NCBI GenBank assembly: GCA_029851415.1
Contig: CM056744.1
Span: forward strand, 86,088,907 to 86,152,906
Length of the DNA stretch: 64,000 nt
Direction of reading: 5' to 3'
DNA from: Eretmocerus hayati
Lineage: Eukaryota; Arthropoda; Insecta; Hymenoptera; Aphelinidae
A program made the position numbers and the translations under genes. Shown here piece after piece: positions 34,890-48,740 of this stretch (position 1 is the first letter of the stretch; each line of letters starts with the position of its first letter). Under the pieces are notes generated by a model. It was not told where the DNA came from, did no database searches, and was given only the letters and a program-made list of their open reading frames with translations.

Positions 34890-36737
34890 AGAACAAGAAT
34901 CAAACAGTGCATCTTTACGCGATGATCTACTACATCCGGCAGTGTTGAATGGATAATATGATCAAGGAACAGATCATTGTTCTATGAATACATAGCAAGT
35001 TGAAATTCTTCTCTGAAGTTCAAGTTCTTGCTTAACCCATTACTCATTCCACATCATGAGCAACGTTTGCAGACTATTCCAATTAGTAGATGAAAAAAGT
35101 GGACCAATTGGTGCGGTAAAATGTTATGTGGTAATATTTACTATATTAAGTGTACTAGAGACTAATGATGTTTCTTCGATATGCATGATCATTTACATTC
35201 TTCATGATTGAAATGTGCATATTTGGTCGCAGTTTTGATTGTAAGGACCACACGTTACAGCTGAAAATGATTATGAACCCTCACTTTGAAGTCTTTGTGG
35301 GGCTGAATGCAATTGCGTAAAGCGTGATTTCACTAAGACCTACATTTGCATTGACCTAGCAAGAAATGATTTGTAGAGTAATGACTTTGCTTTTGATCTT
35401 GCTCCTTACATCTTACTCAAGTTCATGCCACGAAGAAATTCTCCTTCACTTTCTCGTTAGAATTTTATTCGGGGATAAGAATTCCCTCTGGGCTCGTCAG
35501 AAAAGAGTGCGCTGGTACAAGAGATGAGGGGAATTTTTTTCATTCTACTTGCCGACTGTCTTCATTCGTCTGAACCATCAAGAGCTCTCTCGCTGATTGA
35601 GCTCACCAAATATTTCAGGATCGCAGTCTTTCCTAATCAATCCATGCCTGATTTTGATTGAATTTTTATTTGATCTTCGATTACGAGCTTTATCCTACAA
35701 GAATTTATATGCTATCTTTCGCGAGATATTGTATTTATTCCTGGAAATTTCAAGAGGGTTTGAAATTTACAAGTATGTTTCTTCGTGAGATCCCAAGGAT
35801 TGATCAAAAGACTGTCAGGAATGAGTATTCTCCCAGTCATCGTGGGAGGCTCGCGTCTATCGCTCCACAACATCAAAAGACGCGAGAAACTTACTTCATC
35901 TCGTATTGCCTTCGTTTCCAAGTCCGTGATCTCGTATCGTATCGAATCGATCTCGTTTGGAATATCAGGCAAATGTATTTCTTGTCTCGAAATCGAGACA
36001 AGATCCCGTGAAATTCGAAGATTGCTTTCCGAACTTCACCGACCCAACAATCAAATAACTTCAAAATTCTTGTAGTGCTGTCGATTTCTCGACGTCAGGA
36101 TACGTTGGAACAATATCTGTGTAATGATGGAATTTGCAAATAAGGGTCCTGTTACATGTACAGTGTGGAAATGATCCAAAGTTAATGCATCTAAAATTCA
36201 GAGAGAATCAATGGAATGTTGTGAGTATGATACCAAAATTTTTGAAATATCTTCACCAAGTCCCAAACACTATGTTTGATTAGAAACTGTGACTCCGCGG
36301 GCAGCTGTCATTGTTCTAAACATGCTATTGGATAACGTAGACGGTATGATTATATCAAAATCTAGATCGAAAACCAGATTACAACAATTCTCAGCATTGT
36401 GAGCTTGGCCGTGACAAGATTTCGAGACATTACACTTGATGCTATTCGATCTAGTGTATATCTCTTGTATTGGATCAACACCGCAAAAGCAAATATTTTG
36501 AAAGAACTCAATGGGAGCGTGAGATTGGAAAAGAATCACTGAGATAATTTGAAAATGTATCAAATAGCCATTATCAAGATGCATACGGATCGGGAGGAAG
36601 TGGTGGCACGGCTAAGAACGACGAATATGATGATAAAGTTATAGTCCCCAAATCTTTTTACGACAAACTCGAAGTACAGACAGATTCGAAGTAAGAAATC
36701 GATCATTCATCCGCGAGCAAGGAGAGAGTCAGCTACC
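34890..36737. other. Intergenic DNA
   Basis: No supported gene. A small perfect inverted repeat, CTTGTCTCGA-AA-TCGAGACAAG, lies at 35981-36002. Overlapping open frames at 35597-36075 on both strands have no domain. Confidence 0.35.
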
Positions 36738-36875
36738 GTCGATGTCTTAGATTGGTGGAGATGCAAAAAATCGACGTATCCACGACCTCGTACGGAAGAA
36801 GATGTCCTGAGTGTTATGCCGACATCAATCCCCGCAGAGCGGATATTTGGTACGGTCGCGGTGGGGCACGTTGAG
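36738..36875 (+). pseudogene. Possible hAT transposase C-terminal remnant
   Basis: In one frame the strand encodes LDWWRCKKSTYP, eleven residues, then MPTSIPAERIFG. The hAT family dimerisation domain has a DWW...YP segment followed at the same spacing by an IPATSxPSERxFS motif, so both motif order and spacing fit. The domain should continue with a conserved helix, but the following frame (open to 37274) becomes unlike hAT. No catalytic core was recognised upstream. Best read as a short, decayed fragment; a chance resemblance cannot be excluded. Confidence 0.35.
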
Positions 36876-39800
36876 TCGGGTGCGTCGGGGCCGCAGCTGG
36901 GCCGAGTGTCGTGGAGACAACCTCGCGATGGCGAGCTGGAGAATACTGATGATCTGAGCTTGGAAAGCGCGGCCTTGTATTCACTGTGTCCATGTTGTTC
37001 CCAAGTGCCGTCTAATAGTGGTTATGCCGCGCATTGGAGAACGGAGGCACAAGAAGACCGAGAGATCTCGCACACACACATACATACACACACACTATCT
37101 TACACGCAAGTGTCGCATCACCTTGTCGACCGATTGTCGACGACTCCACATGCTCTTCTTTCAGACCTCAATTTTCCGCAAAATGGAAGTGATGTGAACC
37201 CGTTGAAGACTTTGCAATTAGTTTGTAAGCTCCTAGTCAGGCCCACATATCACAGAAGTCGTAAGTATCATTGAATGTCTATAGGTTATGAATCTCTGCT
37301 CCTCAAGCGGTAGTGTGATCCAACTAAAAAGCCTACGCCCACGTTGTTTTAAAACACAAGTTGCTTATGTGACTGGAATGAGAGCGGCTTGAGATATAGA
37401 GTCAAACAAACAGCCATCGAAGGCAAGAACAAATCAGCTGCATGTTGTCAGCTGTCGTGGTTCATCGCGATCCAGTGCGATGCGATCCCTTCCGATCACC
37501 GTTCTCCGTCGCTGGCCCACCTTTTTTCGTGTCGTGTTTGGCCACCGCGAGCGCTACAGTCAGAATTTTCCCCGCTAAACGTAGTCGGACACAAAGAATA
37601 CCCCTGTTCGTACGCTTGAGAAGCGTACGCGTAATGGGAGCGGCGCATCACATTAGCAGGAATGTAATGCGTGAGAACCGTACACAGTGTCCGCGATGCG
37701 TACGTCGGAGTGGCGTAAGCTTGCTGAGTTTACTAATTCGAAAATCTACGAGAGTGAATTTACGATCTGCCGCGTACGGTGGGGGAGCGTTACATTCTCG
37801 TCGTTGTAATAGGGCTATTCAGTTACAAGGGTTTTTGGTATTTCTTCTCGTCACGAGAGATTTTTTTCCATCATAAGAGTTCACTAATCAGGGCTTCTGA
37901 TGCGGAAATTAGATTTTCTCCATATGTATATGAAAAGAGTCAGATCTTATCTGGATGTGTTTTTAGATTACCTCTTTGCACTTGGATTTCAACTCAATAC
38001 TTTTCGATAGTTGATATCATTTTCAATTAATGGTGGCATTCTCATTCCAGTATCAACATCATTATTGCTGCTTACACATCACTGATTTTTTCTTAGTTGG
38101 TAAATTATATAAATGGTGGTTATTCAAGAGCTCAACTGCGTGGAAGAGATTTACCTTACAGATTAAGAAATACTAGGAACATCCAAGAATCTCACCACTC
38201 GGTAAACTATTTCTTCTATTCTCTATTTGCCAGATCTAAAGGAGTACGGATTACCATTTCACGAGAATTCGAGAGTACTGAAACTATATCGAATTTTAAG
38301 CTTATATTGAAGGAACATGATCTTCGGGTATAAGGAATGAAATTTATCAATTCTCCTATGAAACCAATATACGTATATTATATTGGTTCTAACTTTTGTT
38401 CTCGCTGTGCCAAAAGTTCATTTGAGAGATGTATCCCTCCTATTAATCCGCAGGCTAATCGAGAAGTTGGCGTATGTCGAATTTTTCGATATTCAATTTT
38501 TGTGGGTAGATGAGTATGAGTCAGCGTTGGCGCATCACATGCATTTTACAATTGTAAAATCCTCTAAGCAGCAATGTTCAGACCAATTTTCCCATATTAA
38601 AAATTCACTCTGAACACAGTCATCTAGTGAACTACGCCAACTCATACGTGTAGTTGTGCGCTTTGTTTTGATTTTGAATTTTGATGTTTTTGTTGTGAGA
38701 TGAGAGAAGTTTGAGGTTCAGTATCAATTTTGATGATATACTAATAATCTATCGCATAACAAATAACAGAGAAGAGGAAAATCAAGATCGAGGTTATAGA
38801 GGTGCAGCAGGTTTCTATTGCGAATAACTGTTATCACAGCGAATTAATAATCACGATTCACAATATGGATGATATTATCCCTCCTGCGCATTTAAGCAAC
38901 GCTTCAAGAAGCTCAATACTGATGATCAAGAAAACTATCTTTACACGTGGGAACGGCTAGAAGAAAAATTTAGCCTGAGAAATTTGACTGTCCATCGCGC
39001 ATTAAAATCCACGAAAAAGATCGAGAATATGAAAATCTGATCAAGTAAGCGTTGAATTCTTCAAAAACGTATGATTCTACCTTCGACTGTCACATTTACT
39101 GAAATAATGTTTGAGATTTTATTCACTCAAGTTTGACGCACTTCTTAAGAAATCTGGTATACTATCAAATTTAATCAACTTTTAACAATCAGTCCATTAT
39201 CAATTAAGGTACGTTGTTCTGACATTGCCAAACTTGATTACTGAGCACAATTCCGTTGAAAAACCCGAATGATCATCTATCAACATGAGGTATATATAAG
39301 TAAGACTTTGAACGAGATCAAGTATACAACTCAAAGACAATAAAGAAAATTACCGAGGGTTACCAAATACAATAATGTTTGTTGCAGGGCCAGTTTTCGC
39401 TAAACTAACAGTAGTTTCATGAAGTTATTCGAAAATTGTGGCAGCCACCATCAGATTTTAATCTTAGCATCCAGAATACGAATTATGCATCTTTGGGGGA
39501 AAATACGCGAGTTAGTAAGCAATGTTACTTTGATGCAATTACAAATCAGGAGACAGGATTGATAACATGTTTTGCATGGGCCAGAGCCTCTCTTAGTTTG
39601 ACGCAATGATGTAAATTTTCTAATGAGAATGGATTAACGTGCGACGCTTCCACATCACTTCACTTGACTTCTATATTTATTATAAAAAGTCGCACTTCAA
39701 TTCCTCCGTGACTGCCATGTTTTTTTTTACTCCAAGCAGTGAGGGAAGAGAATTGAGAGACCAAGCCTACGTGAAATTATTAAACTACTGAGATTGGTCC

Positions 39801-39957
39801 AATTTGAGCTATTGGTAGCTCTCGAACCTCTCTTTTTGAATGAGTACGATAGAAGTCGAAAATCTGCAAACGCTTCGAATGGCTAAATAATTCATGGATC
39901 TTTGATTTTTTGAAATCTTGAAATGCAGATCTGCACAGCAAGTGAGCCCCCCCCCCT

Positions 39958-39958
<1 letters not shown>
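36876..39958. other. Intergenic DNA with a CpG-richer stretch
   Basis: The part 36830-37800 is richer in CG dinucleotides than its surroundings and carries several longer open frames (36816-37274, 37442-37876), but none has a recognisable domain and they overlap in competing frames. It could be a promoter-proximal region. A CACACA-rich spot lies at 37070-37095. The rest is featureless. Confidence 0.35.

Positions 39959-39996
<38 letters not shown>
39959..39996. repeat. (CA)19 microsatellite next to a C-run
   Basis: Nineteen CA units follow a run of ten C (39947-39956) and a short CTCCA bridge. The cysteine/valine-rich frames read on the other strand are artefacts of this repeat. Confidence 0.9.
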
Positions 39997-40000
<4 letters not shown>

Positions 40001-41129
40001 TACGTACTATTATTTAGGGATCTTGAATCAAATTAAATATCTGACCTCGCTACATATGAAATAATTCATAAGCAATGAAAGTTATTCATTTTTTCATGGC
40101 AATTTCAAGAGTCAGCGCGCTTGCGCGCGAAGAGAGTTTCTAGTTTATTTTATTCTCTTGATCTCTACATGCTACATCAATATTGATTCCTACGTGGCAC
40201 TCTTATATCAATTTCTACTTTGGTCTCGTCAAGCACCCGCTTAGAACTGAAAGTCATATCCTACGCAAGGACGCAAAGTTCGTTAATCTTTGATAAAATA
40301 GAAAAATGAAAAAATGTATTAACATTATTCGGGTGGTTCTTGGTACACAATGAAGAATAGATTCTTCCACATTTAGATTTAGAGAGCTCTGAATAAAACC
40401 GGTTGGCTCTTTAACCAACTGAAGTCATTACGATGCATCGAATGAAGCAATGGAATTTCGTAACCATGAAAGTATTAAAGAAATCAACATGTATATGTTA
40501 TTTTTCCATCACAACCCGCACAAAAAATGAATTCCATCAACTATTCAAAAAATATTTGATGTGATTTGCTGAACTTTCTAAAAGTTCACTGCAAATCGTG
40601 AGAAATATCACTCGAAGTCTGATCGTTACCCGTCTATAGACAAAAAATCTCGCACTGCCCAACTCGTGCTAAAATACCCACATTTTTTTGCGTTCCCTCA
40701 CCACAGGGTCTCCTAATCCAAGCACGCATCAGCTTATCCGTGGAAAAAATGTATAGCCCCAGTAGAACGTTAATTGTTTCTACCGTGATGCCAGCCGGGT
40801 GGCGAATAAAGTAACCTCGAGCGACAGAGATTACGCGAGATTAAGACAGATGATACGGTACGCCGCTAGCTGTGCGGCCTCGTTATACACTGTGCGCATG
40901 AATTTCTAAGAGCTTTCCTCTCTTGACCGTTCCCTCTTCTACGTTTTCCATCTCTTTCTTTCACTCACTCTGGCGTCATCTAAGCCTCGATCTCTTCCTG
41001 AATAATTTGATACTCTCAGACAGACACGCAGGGGTGCAGTACCTTTACCTACCAACGTACCGTTTTCCTTTGCCACAATTTATGATACGGTTGTATAGAA
41101 GAGAGACGAGAACCTTTGCAGACTACATG
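39997..41129. other. Intergenic DNA left of the palindrome
   Basis: No gene or repeat partner recognised. It ends at the left junction of the large inverted repeat, after GCAGACTACATG. Confidence 0.4.
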
Positions 41130-41319
41130 TACAATTTTCGTGTTTACTGAGCTTCCTCGTTTTGCGGCTATGTCTACGATGACTACGACGACGACGAAGA
41201 AAAGTCTGCAAGGACGATGAGGATGTGCTCAGGTTCTGGGCAATTTCATACTCTATGGAGTGTAGGTACTCGTTAAGCGACGACGGTGTTTCGCGCTTTG
41301 AATGCGCAACGGGGGATCA

Positions 41320-41453
41320 CTATATAAAGTCCGATGCGCGCGAGTGAGCGAGCCCTACGCTCTGTGTGTCGACACTTCCAATTAGCCGACGGTCTGCGAT
41401 ACCGCGAGCTGTTGTTTTACGGATATCCTAGAGCAAATTGTGTGTTTTTTTAG
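41320..41453 (+). promoter_or_regulatory. TATA promoter and possible noncoding first exon, left copy
   Basis: CTATATAAAG at 41320-41329 is a strong TATA box, followed by a CG-rich start region (about 41350-41365) and, at 41454, a donor-like GTAAAA. This is the layout of a TATA-type arthropod promoter with a short 5' untranslated exon. No coding exon downstream was recognised, so the transcript may be noncoding or its exons lie outside what I can read. An exact mirror copy lies at 61847-61980. Confidence 0.35.
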
Positions 41454-43585
41454 GTAAAATTCTTTGACGTATCGAAAATTGAGCGAATTTCGTCCTTTTT
41501 TGGGCTGTGATGTGGGATTCACTGATGTCTGATGCAACATTTACCGATCGGTTTTATAGTGCTGAAGATTAGAGTTTTATGTAAAAAAACACTTGAAAGT
41601 GCGCAATTGGATTGTGCCATTTCTGATGGCACGAAATTCCGTCATTAATATAGAAAAACACCAGCGATGTCTCGAAAATTAATTCTTGGACTTGGCTTTA
41701 TCACGTTATTCATGGTTTCCACTCGAATTCAATCCTTATTTCCATTAGAATCTTTTTATCCGGGTAATAAACGTCGTTTTTGATCCTGGACAGAATAATT
41801 GTGTCAGTCCTGGCGTGAACTGTTGAAAACGAGATGAGATGGAATTTGAATACAACTTTTGGGTTCATCCCTCAAATTTATCATGAATGCATCGAAATTT
41901 TTCCATTTGCACCTCAATTGTGGACCAGGACAGATTCTCATGAAAGATTTTCAATTCTTTACTAATTATCATAACTTCTAGAACATTTGGCTATCATGAA
42001 TTCATAGCGACTGCAGTTATACTTTTGTTCCAACTACTATTTTATTTAGTCCAGATTACCAACAACTACTCTATCTGTAGTCAGAACCATTGGCTTCGAA
42101 ACCGATCGTACAATGGCCAAATAATGGGATGGATTTTCACCAGGATATTCATACATTTCCTCTGACTGAGTTAGGAATTAATTGTAATGAGGAAAAATAA
42201 AATCTTGATGAAGAATTGAGACACCACTGGAGATTTAGTTCGGGCACAGACCATGAACCGTTAACCAAATTTCCCGGATCTGTCATGAAATCAGTATTGA
42301 GTGGTCGTAACCTTCTTTCGATGCGTATCAGGATGTTTCTATACTTTTTGCATGATAAATGAATCTAGAATCAACACGATCATGATTTTGTGTTGGTACG
42401 TGGTCGAACTTTCGGGAGGTCAATCGACCCGACTCTCCAGCAAAACAAGAGTGAGCTTACAAAGTCCGTGGATTAATCAGTATCTCGTGTCGACGATGTT
42501 TTGCAGAGTTTTCCGTACAGCCTGGATAAAATTTATCTCTCACTACGGAATTTCTGTTTGGAACGGCAGGGAGTGAGAATCAATTGGAAACTTTTGCAAG
42601 TTCATTCGAGATTGGCCTTTGTTCTGGGTAAAAGTTTTGAAAAAACAAGAATACTGAAAGGATGAAACATAAATATTTAGACTCTCGAAATTTTTCCATT
42701 GAAACTTTTAGATGTTTCCTTGAAGATCTTGAAGCCCATTCAACTTTTGCTCAACTCACAAAATGGATCCTGATTCATCGCGCGAGTTTCAATGGAATTT
42801 TCACAGTTTATTTTTTCTCGATGATTTGAGATGAAGAATAGGTAGGAAGTTTTTTCACAGAAGATCTACAACACTGGCGGGACAAATTTCACATTTTTTG
42901 TACAATCAGTGTTCTGATCCATCAGTATTGAATCTGCAAGAAACAAGGTGCGACTACCCTAGTTTGCCCAAACTCAAAATCTTAAAAAAGAGCTGCATCA
43001 GGTTTTGCTGCGTATTTTTATCAGATTTGTTACCCATGTTAGAATATAGGAGAATCAACACTTTTCAATGATATAGAACAACCACTGCTTTCTTTGGATC
43101 GAAAGTGTTGTTTTTGTAACGTTATACATTTTTCTCGGGGACAGTAAAAATGACGCCGAAAAGTGTTGGCCCCACTCATTCAAACGTACTTCAGCTCATT
43201 CTTTTTGTTCCTATCTGAATTTAAAATGCTCTCTGCAAAGTTGTGGAATCTGATTCCTAACGCTCTCAATGATTATATGCTTTCATCGCATTTCCCTGAA
43301 TTCATTCGTCATCCAATGAAAATTCATTTTGTCAACTCAAAAAATCTGAGAGTGTGTGAGAAGCTGCAAAACGAGCAAAGAAACATTTTACTTTGATCCT
43401 GAGAAGCTGAAATATCCCGATTCCATAAAAAATACACGCAATCTCATGTCAGGCCTCTAGTACAAGATAAAGGAAAATTAAGTAGGCACATCCTCTTGGA
43501 AACTCAAGAAAAATCCTTTCTTGCAAAAACTGAGATAGCTCGGGCTGCGTCGGTTAAAATCATGTGTACTATGGCTTGTTCCGTG

Positions 43586-43690
43586 GATCTTGAAACAAGC
43601 TTCAGAAAACGCTCATTCACATTGAAAACTATGAAAAGGGCCAAAGTAGCGAGAAGAAAAACAAGGGTGGGGGCAAATCGGGTACACCTA
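43586..43690. repeat. Partial GTGTACCC-type repeat, left arm
   Basis: It contains GATCTTGAAACAAGCTTCAG, and ends GGGGGCAAATCGGGTACACC, the same right-end design as the copy at 962-1898. Only one end is present. Confidence 0.4.
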
Positions 43691-44232
43691 CATATCTTAC
43701 AATCTTGCAGCACAATCTGATGTCCGATCTTCATTACACGTAGGAGATGAAAATTTTTCTGATGGACTTTCCATCCCTCGTGTGTTTATCCATAGATTGA
43801 TACTCCATTCCTATCTCATTATCAATGCTCATCACCATCCCTTTCACCGATATCAATACACCCAGATCCTCAATTACAGTCTCGCCAAAAGCTCGCAGCG
43901 CATCGCCGCCAATCTCAATTACTCTCAACCTCAATACGCTATACACCGATATGTATACCTACGTATCGTTCGTTCTCACCCTTGCACATCTCGATCATAT
44001 CAACTCAAACTCCCTATATACCTGTACCTAACATTCTCAGTAAGCGAGAACAGTTCGAATACTCCCGACGTTCCCTCTGTGCACGTGGAGCGATAATTGA
44101 ATCTTCAATAGTCTCATTAGCCGAGGCGAGCGTGGTATAAAGATCCATACACGCTTGGAGAGTTGAATTGCAAGCTGTGATCATCGAATTTTCGCATCGC
44201 TCGCGTAACGCCCAGCCGTGAAAAGAGCCCTA

Positions 44233-44236
<4 letters not shown>

Positions 44237-44280
<44 letters not shown>
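44237..44280. repeat. (TA)22 microsatellite, left arm
   Basis: 44 bp of pure TA. Its mirror in the right arm (59020-59063) has exactly the same length, which matters for judging the age of the palindrome. Confidence 0.92.
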
Positions 44281-44283
<3 letters not shown>

Positions 44284-46599
44284 GTTGCACGCTTTGCGCG
44301 CAGCAGATATTCCGAAACTCACGCTATACGTGTGTTAATGAATTTTTCAGCGACAAATCATGCGAGAGCTTCAACCGGTTGGGGCGAGGTATAGAATAGG
44401 GTACGACGCGAAACGGAAGAGCCCGTAAAAAGATAATAAAGTTATCGCGACATTTCCGCAACGGCCGCGTGACTCGGAAGCTGCTGTATAGTCAGGGTTT
44501 GAACCGGCCTGGCGCACTGAGCGCACTCAGCAAATTTCTCTATTTCTGTCAAGCTTGGTACATGTATTTATATACATATATATTGCAAGTCTGAGCTTTG
44601 AGATAGCTTGGGTTGGCGAGCGTGTCGCCGTCGTCGTGGTCGTCGTTGTAGTGGACGACATTTTGCAGAATGTCGAGTGTAGGCTTGAGTGAAACTAAAA
44701 TGATGCTGGAATTACGAATGGTGCATTACATTGTGCGATGGGGTGCATTTTTATCGTGTAATTTTTTCATGCGATGTATGTCAAAGAAAGAATGGTTTAT
44801 GCGCTAGCTGGAGTGCTAGGACGATGTGACTGAATTTTGAATCGCTGAAATGGCTTTATCGCACTTGAAAAAGGTATTGGAGAGGGGAAAAATTGCTGTT
44901 GATGCAATTTTTCGAAGCCCTTTCATTTGGGCGAAATTTATTAACTCGTTTCTTTTCAACAGTTTTGGAAAATTTATCTCCCAGAGTCATCACTTCACTT
45001 TTAGAGCATGGTAGCTCTGTAAGGTAATTTTTCATCTTATTATGGAAGTCGTGGTGTAGGCAAGTCCTGTACACTTATTTTACTTCCCCTTGATGAGCCC
45101 TTTCAGTTCCTTGGGGCAGATTTCAATCTTCAGCGGGTGGAATTTCTCCCAAAGAGTTACTGGAAATAGCTAATCGAGTTTGATGAGAATTCCATCCCAA
45201 ATAGGACTGAAACAATCATCAAAAATGAACGATAAACTTGGTGTGAATTTTGAGAGAAATAATTTGTAATTTATGCAATTTCTCGTAGTAGCCAATAGTG
45301 CTTTTGAATTTTTGATTGAGAATCCGACTCATACAAGCTCGAGGAGAAAAATTTCGCAGGAGATCTGACGTTCACGTGACTCCGAACAACAATGCGAAAT
45401 ACTTACAAAAAAGAGTTTCAAATTGCAACATCACATTTTTCCTGTCAATGTCCAATTTCTTGTTACAATGGCAAAGCTTTACAGGACTCGAATTGAAATC
45501 AGTTGATGGAATTCTCTGGTATTCAATAGCATCAAAGGAAAAGGTTAGCAAACACGGCTAATGGTAAGACAACAACACGCTTTACCATCCCAGCTTGAAC
45601 TGGAAAACGTCTCCAGTCCAACGCTAGGAATGAGATACTTATTACACAAATTACGTCCAGGCAATTATCTCTACAAACCTTGATAATTTCAGACGACTGT
45701 CGTAGAGAAATTTTGCTGTAGTCTGATTCTATTTCGATTTCTTATCATAACTACCTCAGTCAGCCATACCATCATGACAATTCATGAAAGTAGACATCCG
45801 GGGTATTACTGAATTTGTAATGATTTTTGCGAGGAAGGATGTGAAGAAATCGTGAAAGCCTCTTGAGGATCCGAAAATTGAGCTGCCTTGCTCAGAAATT
45901 TCATCAATATGAGTTTCGTCTGCTACGTGAGTACAATCCATACGTTTCCAATATCGTTCCGTATTAAAAAGCTTCCCCTGCCGCTGAGTGCCTTCGGTCA
46001 TATTTCTGTTACAACTCACTGTACCCAACTCATTGCAAATTACCACTGACATAGTTATTTACGTTGTCCAATGGCTGTGATTTGCAAAATCTCCAGTCAA
46101 CTAGAGCGCAAGCGAATTTCGAGGTTATGCCACCATGCGGTTACACAAGTGTTCGGGTGTAGCAACCAAGCCACCAGTGCGGCTAAACTGGTGAAGCAGT
46201 ATAGCGCGATTGTATTGTCGTCTGCTCCGGCACATGTATTTATCACTTGCATGAATCGCTCGCATTTAGACATGCGATGGCTGAGAATGTGCTCCTAACT
46301 TCAAAGCAACATCCAAGTACGAGTATGACAGCAGACGATCCAGGAATCTTCATCCTATCCTGCTCAGTTCTATCAGTATATAATCCGACAAATTCGTGCA
46401 TGCAATATCAGTGAATTCTTTGAATGACTCTCTCAAGAGTGAAAAGACCATCCAAATCGATGAACTTCTATTGTGGAATTCAACTTCAACTTTGAATCAT
46501 TAATAGATAGGTGTTTTTTGAAATTTATTTAGTTGATCAGACCTATCCGATTGTATTTGAAATTTGATGAAGCTTTCCATATCTGTATTACTATACTAT

Positions 46600-47180
46600 T
46601 ATTTTGCTCGCACTTCGATCATCTTTCCTTGCGATCAGAGATGGAAACTTTTCTCTCCTCGATTGCAACAAATTTTTTATCATCTCAGCTGAAAAACATC
46701 TGTCTCCCTTGTCAATTCAAACAATGCGTGATTTTGAGTGAGTCTTTCTCTCTCATCATTCGAAATACACTTACAACGGTGAATCTTCTATCCCTGCATT
46801 ACAACTCTGTACTTCGCTTGCACTTCGACTTTTATTTCGTTAAGCAAGGCTAGAATATTTTCCCAGTTTTACCCACTAGTAAGTGGACAAGCAAATATGT
46901 ATACTCCTATCTAATTTCAAGACATGCACAATATGCACATCTTCCAGTACTTCTGCTTTTTGTATGACCGATCTCATCCATAATACGTACTTGTAATGCG
47001 AAACTTTCTGTCCGTGACTTACAAAACCCCGTACTTTGCCTGCACTTCGACTTTTTTCTGTGATCGGGGACAGAAACTCTTCTCGATTGCATTTGATTTC
47101 AGCAACACAACAAATTTTCGTTCCTAGTATCAAATCGAAGCCGCACATGATTTTCGAATGTTTTGACTCTTTTCCTACTA
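46600..47180. repeat. Imperfect tandem duplication, left arm
   Basis: The word series TTGC(T/C)(C/T)GCACTTCGA, GATC(A/G)G(A/G)GA, CTCGATTGCA and CAACAAATTTT occurs around 46605-46680 and again around 47035-47115, with a further GCTTGCACTTCGACTTTT at 46816. The copies have diverged well, in contrast to the identity between the palindrome arms. Confidence 0.45.
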
Positions 47181-47512
47181 AAACGTAGATATCTCTGAAA
47201 TGCAAAACTTACTGTACCATGTGTGATATCTTAACAGAATCTCTCAATATCTCAACAGAATGTCACCAGTTACCTTCATGTAGCAGGTTTTTGAATGCTA
47301 AACTGAATTATTGATTGATAGAGCTGTGCTAACTTCGTATACTTGCTGTAATTTCTTTGTAATTGCTTATACACCAGACGGGGTTCTACCCCAAGATGAA
47401 ATAAAGAACATACATGCATACATACTCTCAACGCTTCTCAGGAATTGAATGACCGGAATTCCATTCAATGATAGTCTTGGTATTCCCCATAAACTTTTGA
47501 CTAAAATCAGGT

Positions 47513-48278
47513 CAGTGTACCCAACATGAACCCCCCTCTCTTTGATCCATTTTGTAAATAGTTTTGGTCTACTTCAATATTTTTCAACATTTCTTAACTC
47601 ATTTTGAAGCTTGTTTTGAGACGTCTAAAATCCACCAGAGTAGGCTTCCTTTCAACCAACCAAAGCCAAGCAATCACAATCATTTTAAAATGTGATCCTT
47701 CTAAAAATCTCGATAAGGTGAACCCAAGTTGCCCCCATCCTTCAAAGCAATGTAAATCGGCGATGAAATGCATTCGATCATTCTCATCGGGGTGCAACCG
47801 TATCTAAAGCTTAAAAATCGGCCCAAATCACTGCTACCGAACTATTTTGACGCGATGAACACGGTCTGAGTGGTAACAAAAGGCATACTGCAGATCTTCT
47901 CGAGATAACCATATAGGGGCAAATTGGGTACATTACGATGTTACCTTCTTGTTTCACAAGACATCTCCTCATTGAGCACATAAAATCACTTCAATTCCAA
48001 GTTTTGCAAATTCAAAAAACGGATTCTGAAGGTCGTGAAAAAAGAAAACAATATTGGCACTGATTTTACTGAACTGTGATTTTTCAGCTGAGCAAACACG
48101 AAAAATGGAGAGATCACGTTGAATTTTCTGGGAGACGCGGAAATCTTCAGGGGGGGAGGGGTCGACATCACTAATTTTATCATATTACAACACAAAAAAC
48201 ATGAAAAAAATTTGCGGAAAGGTCAACAAGTGCCTATTTCTAATATCCGATTGTGTGGAGGCATGTTGGATACACTTA
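47513..48278. repeat. GTGTACCC-ended repeat, copy 2, left arm
   Basis: It starts CAGTGTACCCAACATG and ends GCATGTTGGATACACTTA. Internal end-like words recur at 47718 (GTGAACCCAAGTTGCCCCC) and 47926 (GGGGCAAATTGGGTACATTA). The right third resembles 1740-1898. An exact mirror lies at 55022-55787. No protein is encoded. Confidence 0.5.
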
Positions 48279-48740
48279 GCTCAGTATATTTCAAGCGAAG
48301 AAACAGTTGTTGAGCAGTCAAAATCATTCCGTGCTTGAAGAATCAATTAATCTCTCCCATGCGCTCACGAATCCATTGTATATATAGGAATTTTTTACAA
48401 GCTAAGATATTCGAAACATCAGGTTGTTATGTTCAGCATTTATAATAGTTGACTAGACAATTAGCGATCTGAAATATATTGATGTTATGTGAAATAACAT
48501 GTTCCAATCAATTTTATGGAATATTTTTAAGTTTCTCACTTTTCCAAATATCGCTTTGACTGACTATATCGAGATTGCATGCAACGGCGAAATTGTGCTC
48601 TACCATTTTATGACAAAGAGATTGAGGTTCTATGTCTCTCAATACTTTCTACTTCTGATCAATATAGCTGAAATGAATCCTGCCATGTTTCATTTACCTG
48701 TACACATTAACACGAGCGATTTTTGATTGACTAACTTGAG

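Larger units (their letters stand above)
41130..48740 (+). repeat. Left arm of the large palindrome
   Basis: Contains a promoter candidate (41320), a TA microsatellite (44237-44280), a partial and a longer GTGTACCC-type repeat (43586-43690, 47513-48278) and an imperfect tandem duplication (46600-47180). The many open frames (up to 109 codons) have no domain; their exact counterparts in the other arm reflect the duplication, not conservation. Confidence 0.93.

Noticed and set aside
37389..37876. Overlapping 76- and 144-codon frames in a CpG-richer stretch
   Set aside because: They compete in different frames, lack domains, and higher CG content alone reduces stop codons.
39780..39997. Cys/Val-rich proteins read on the minus strand
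   Set aside because: They are translations of the CA microsatellite and C-run.
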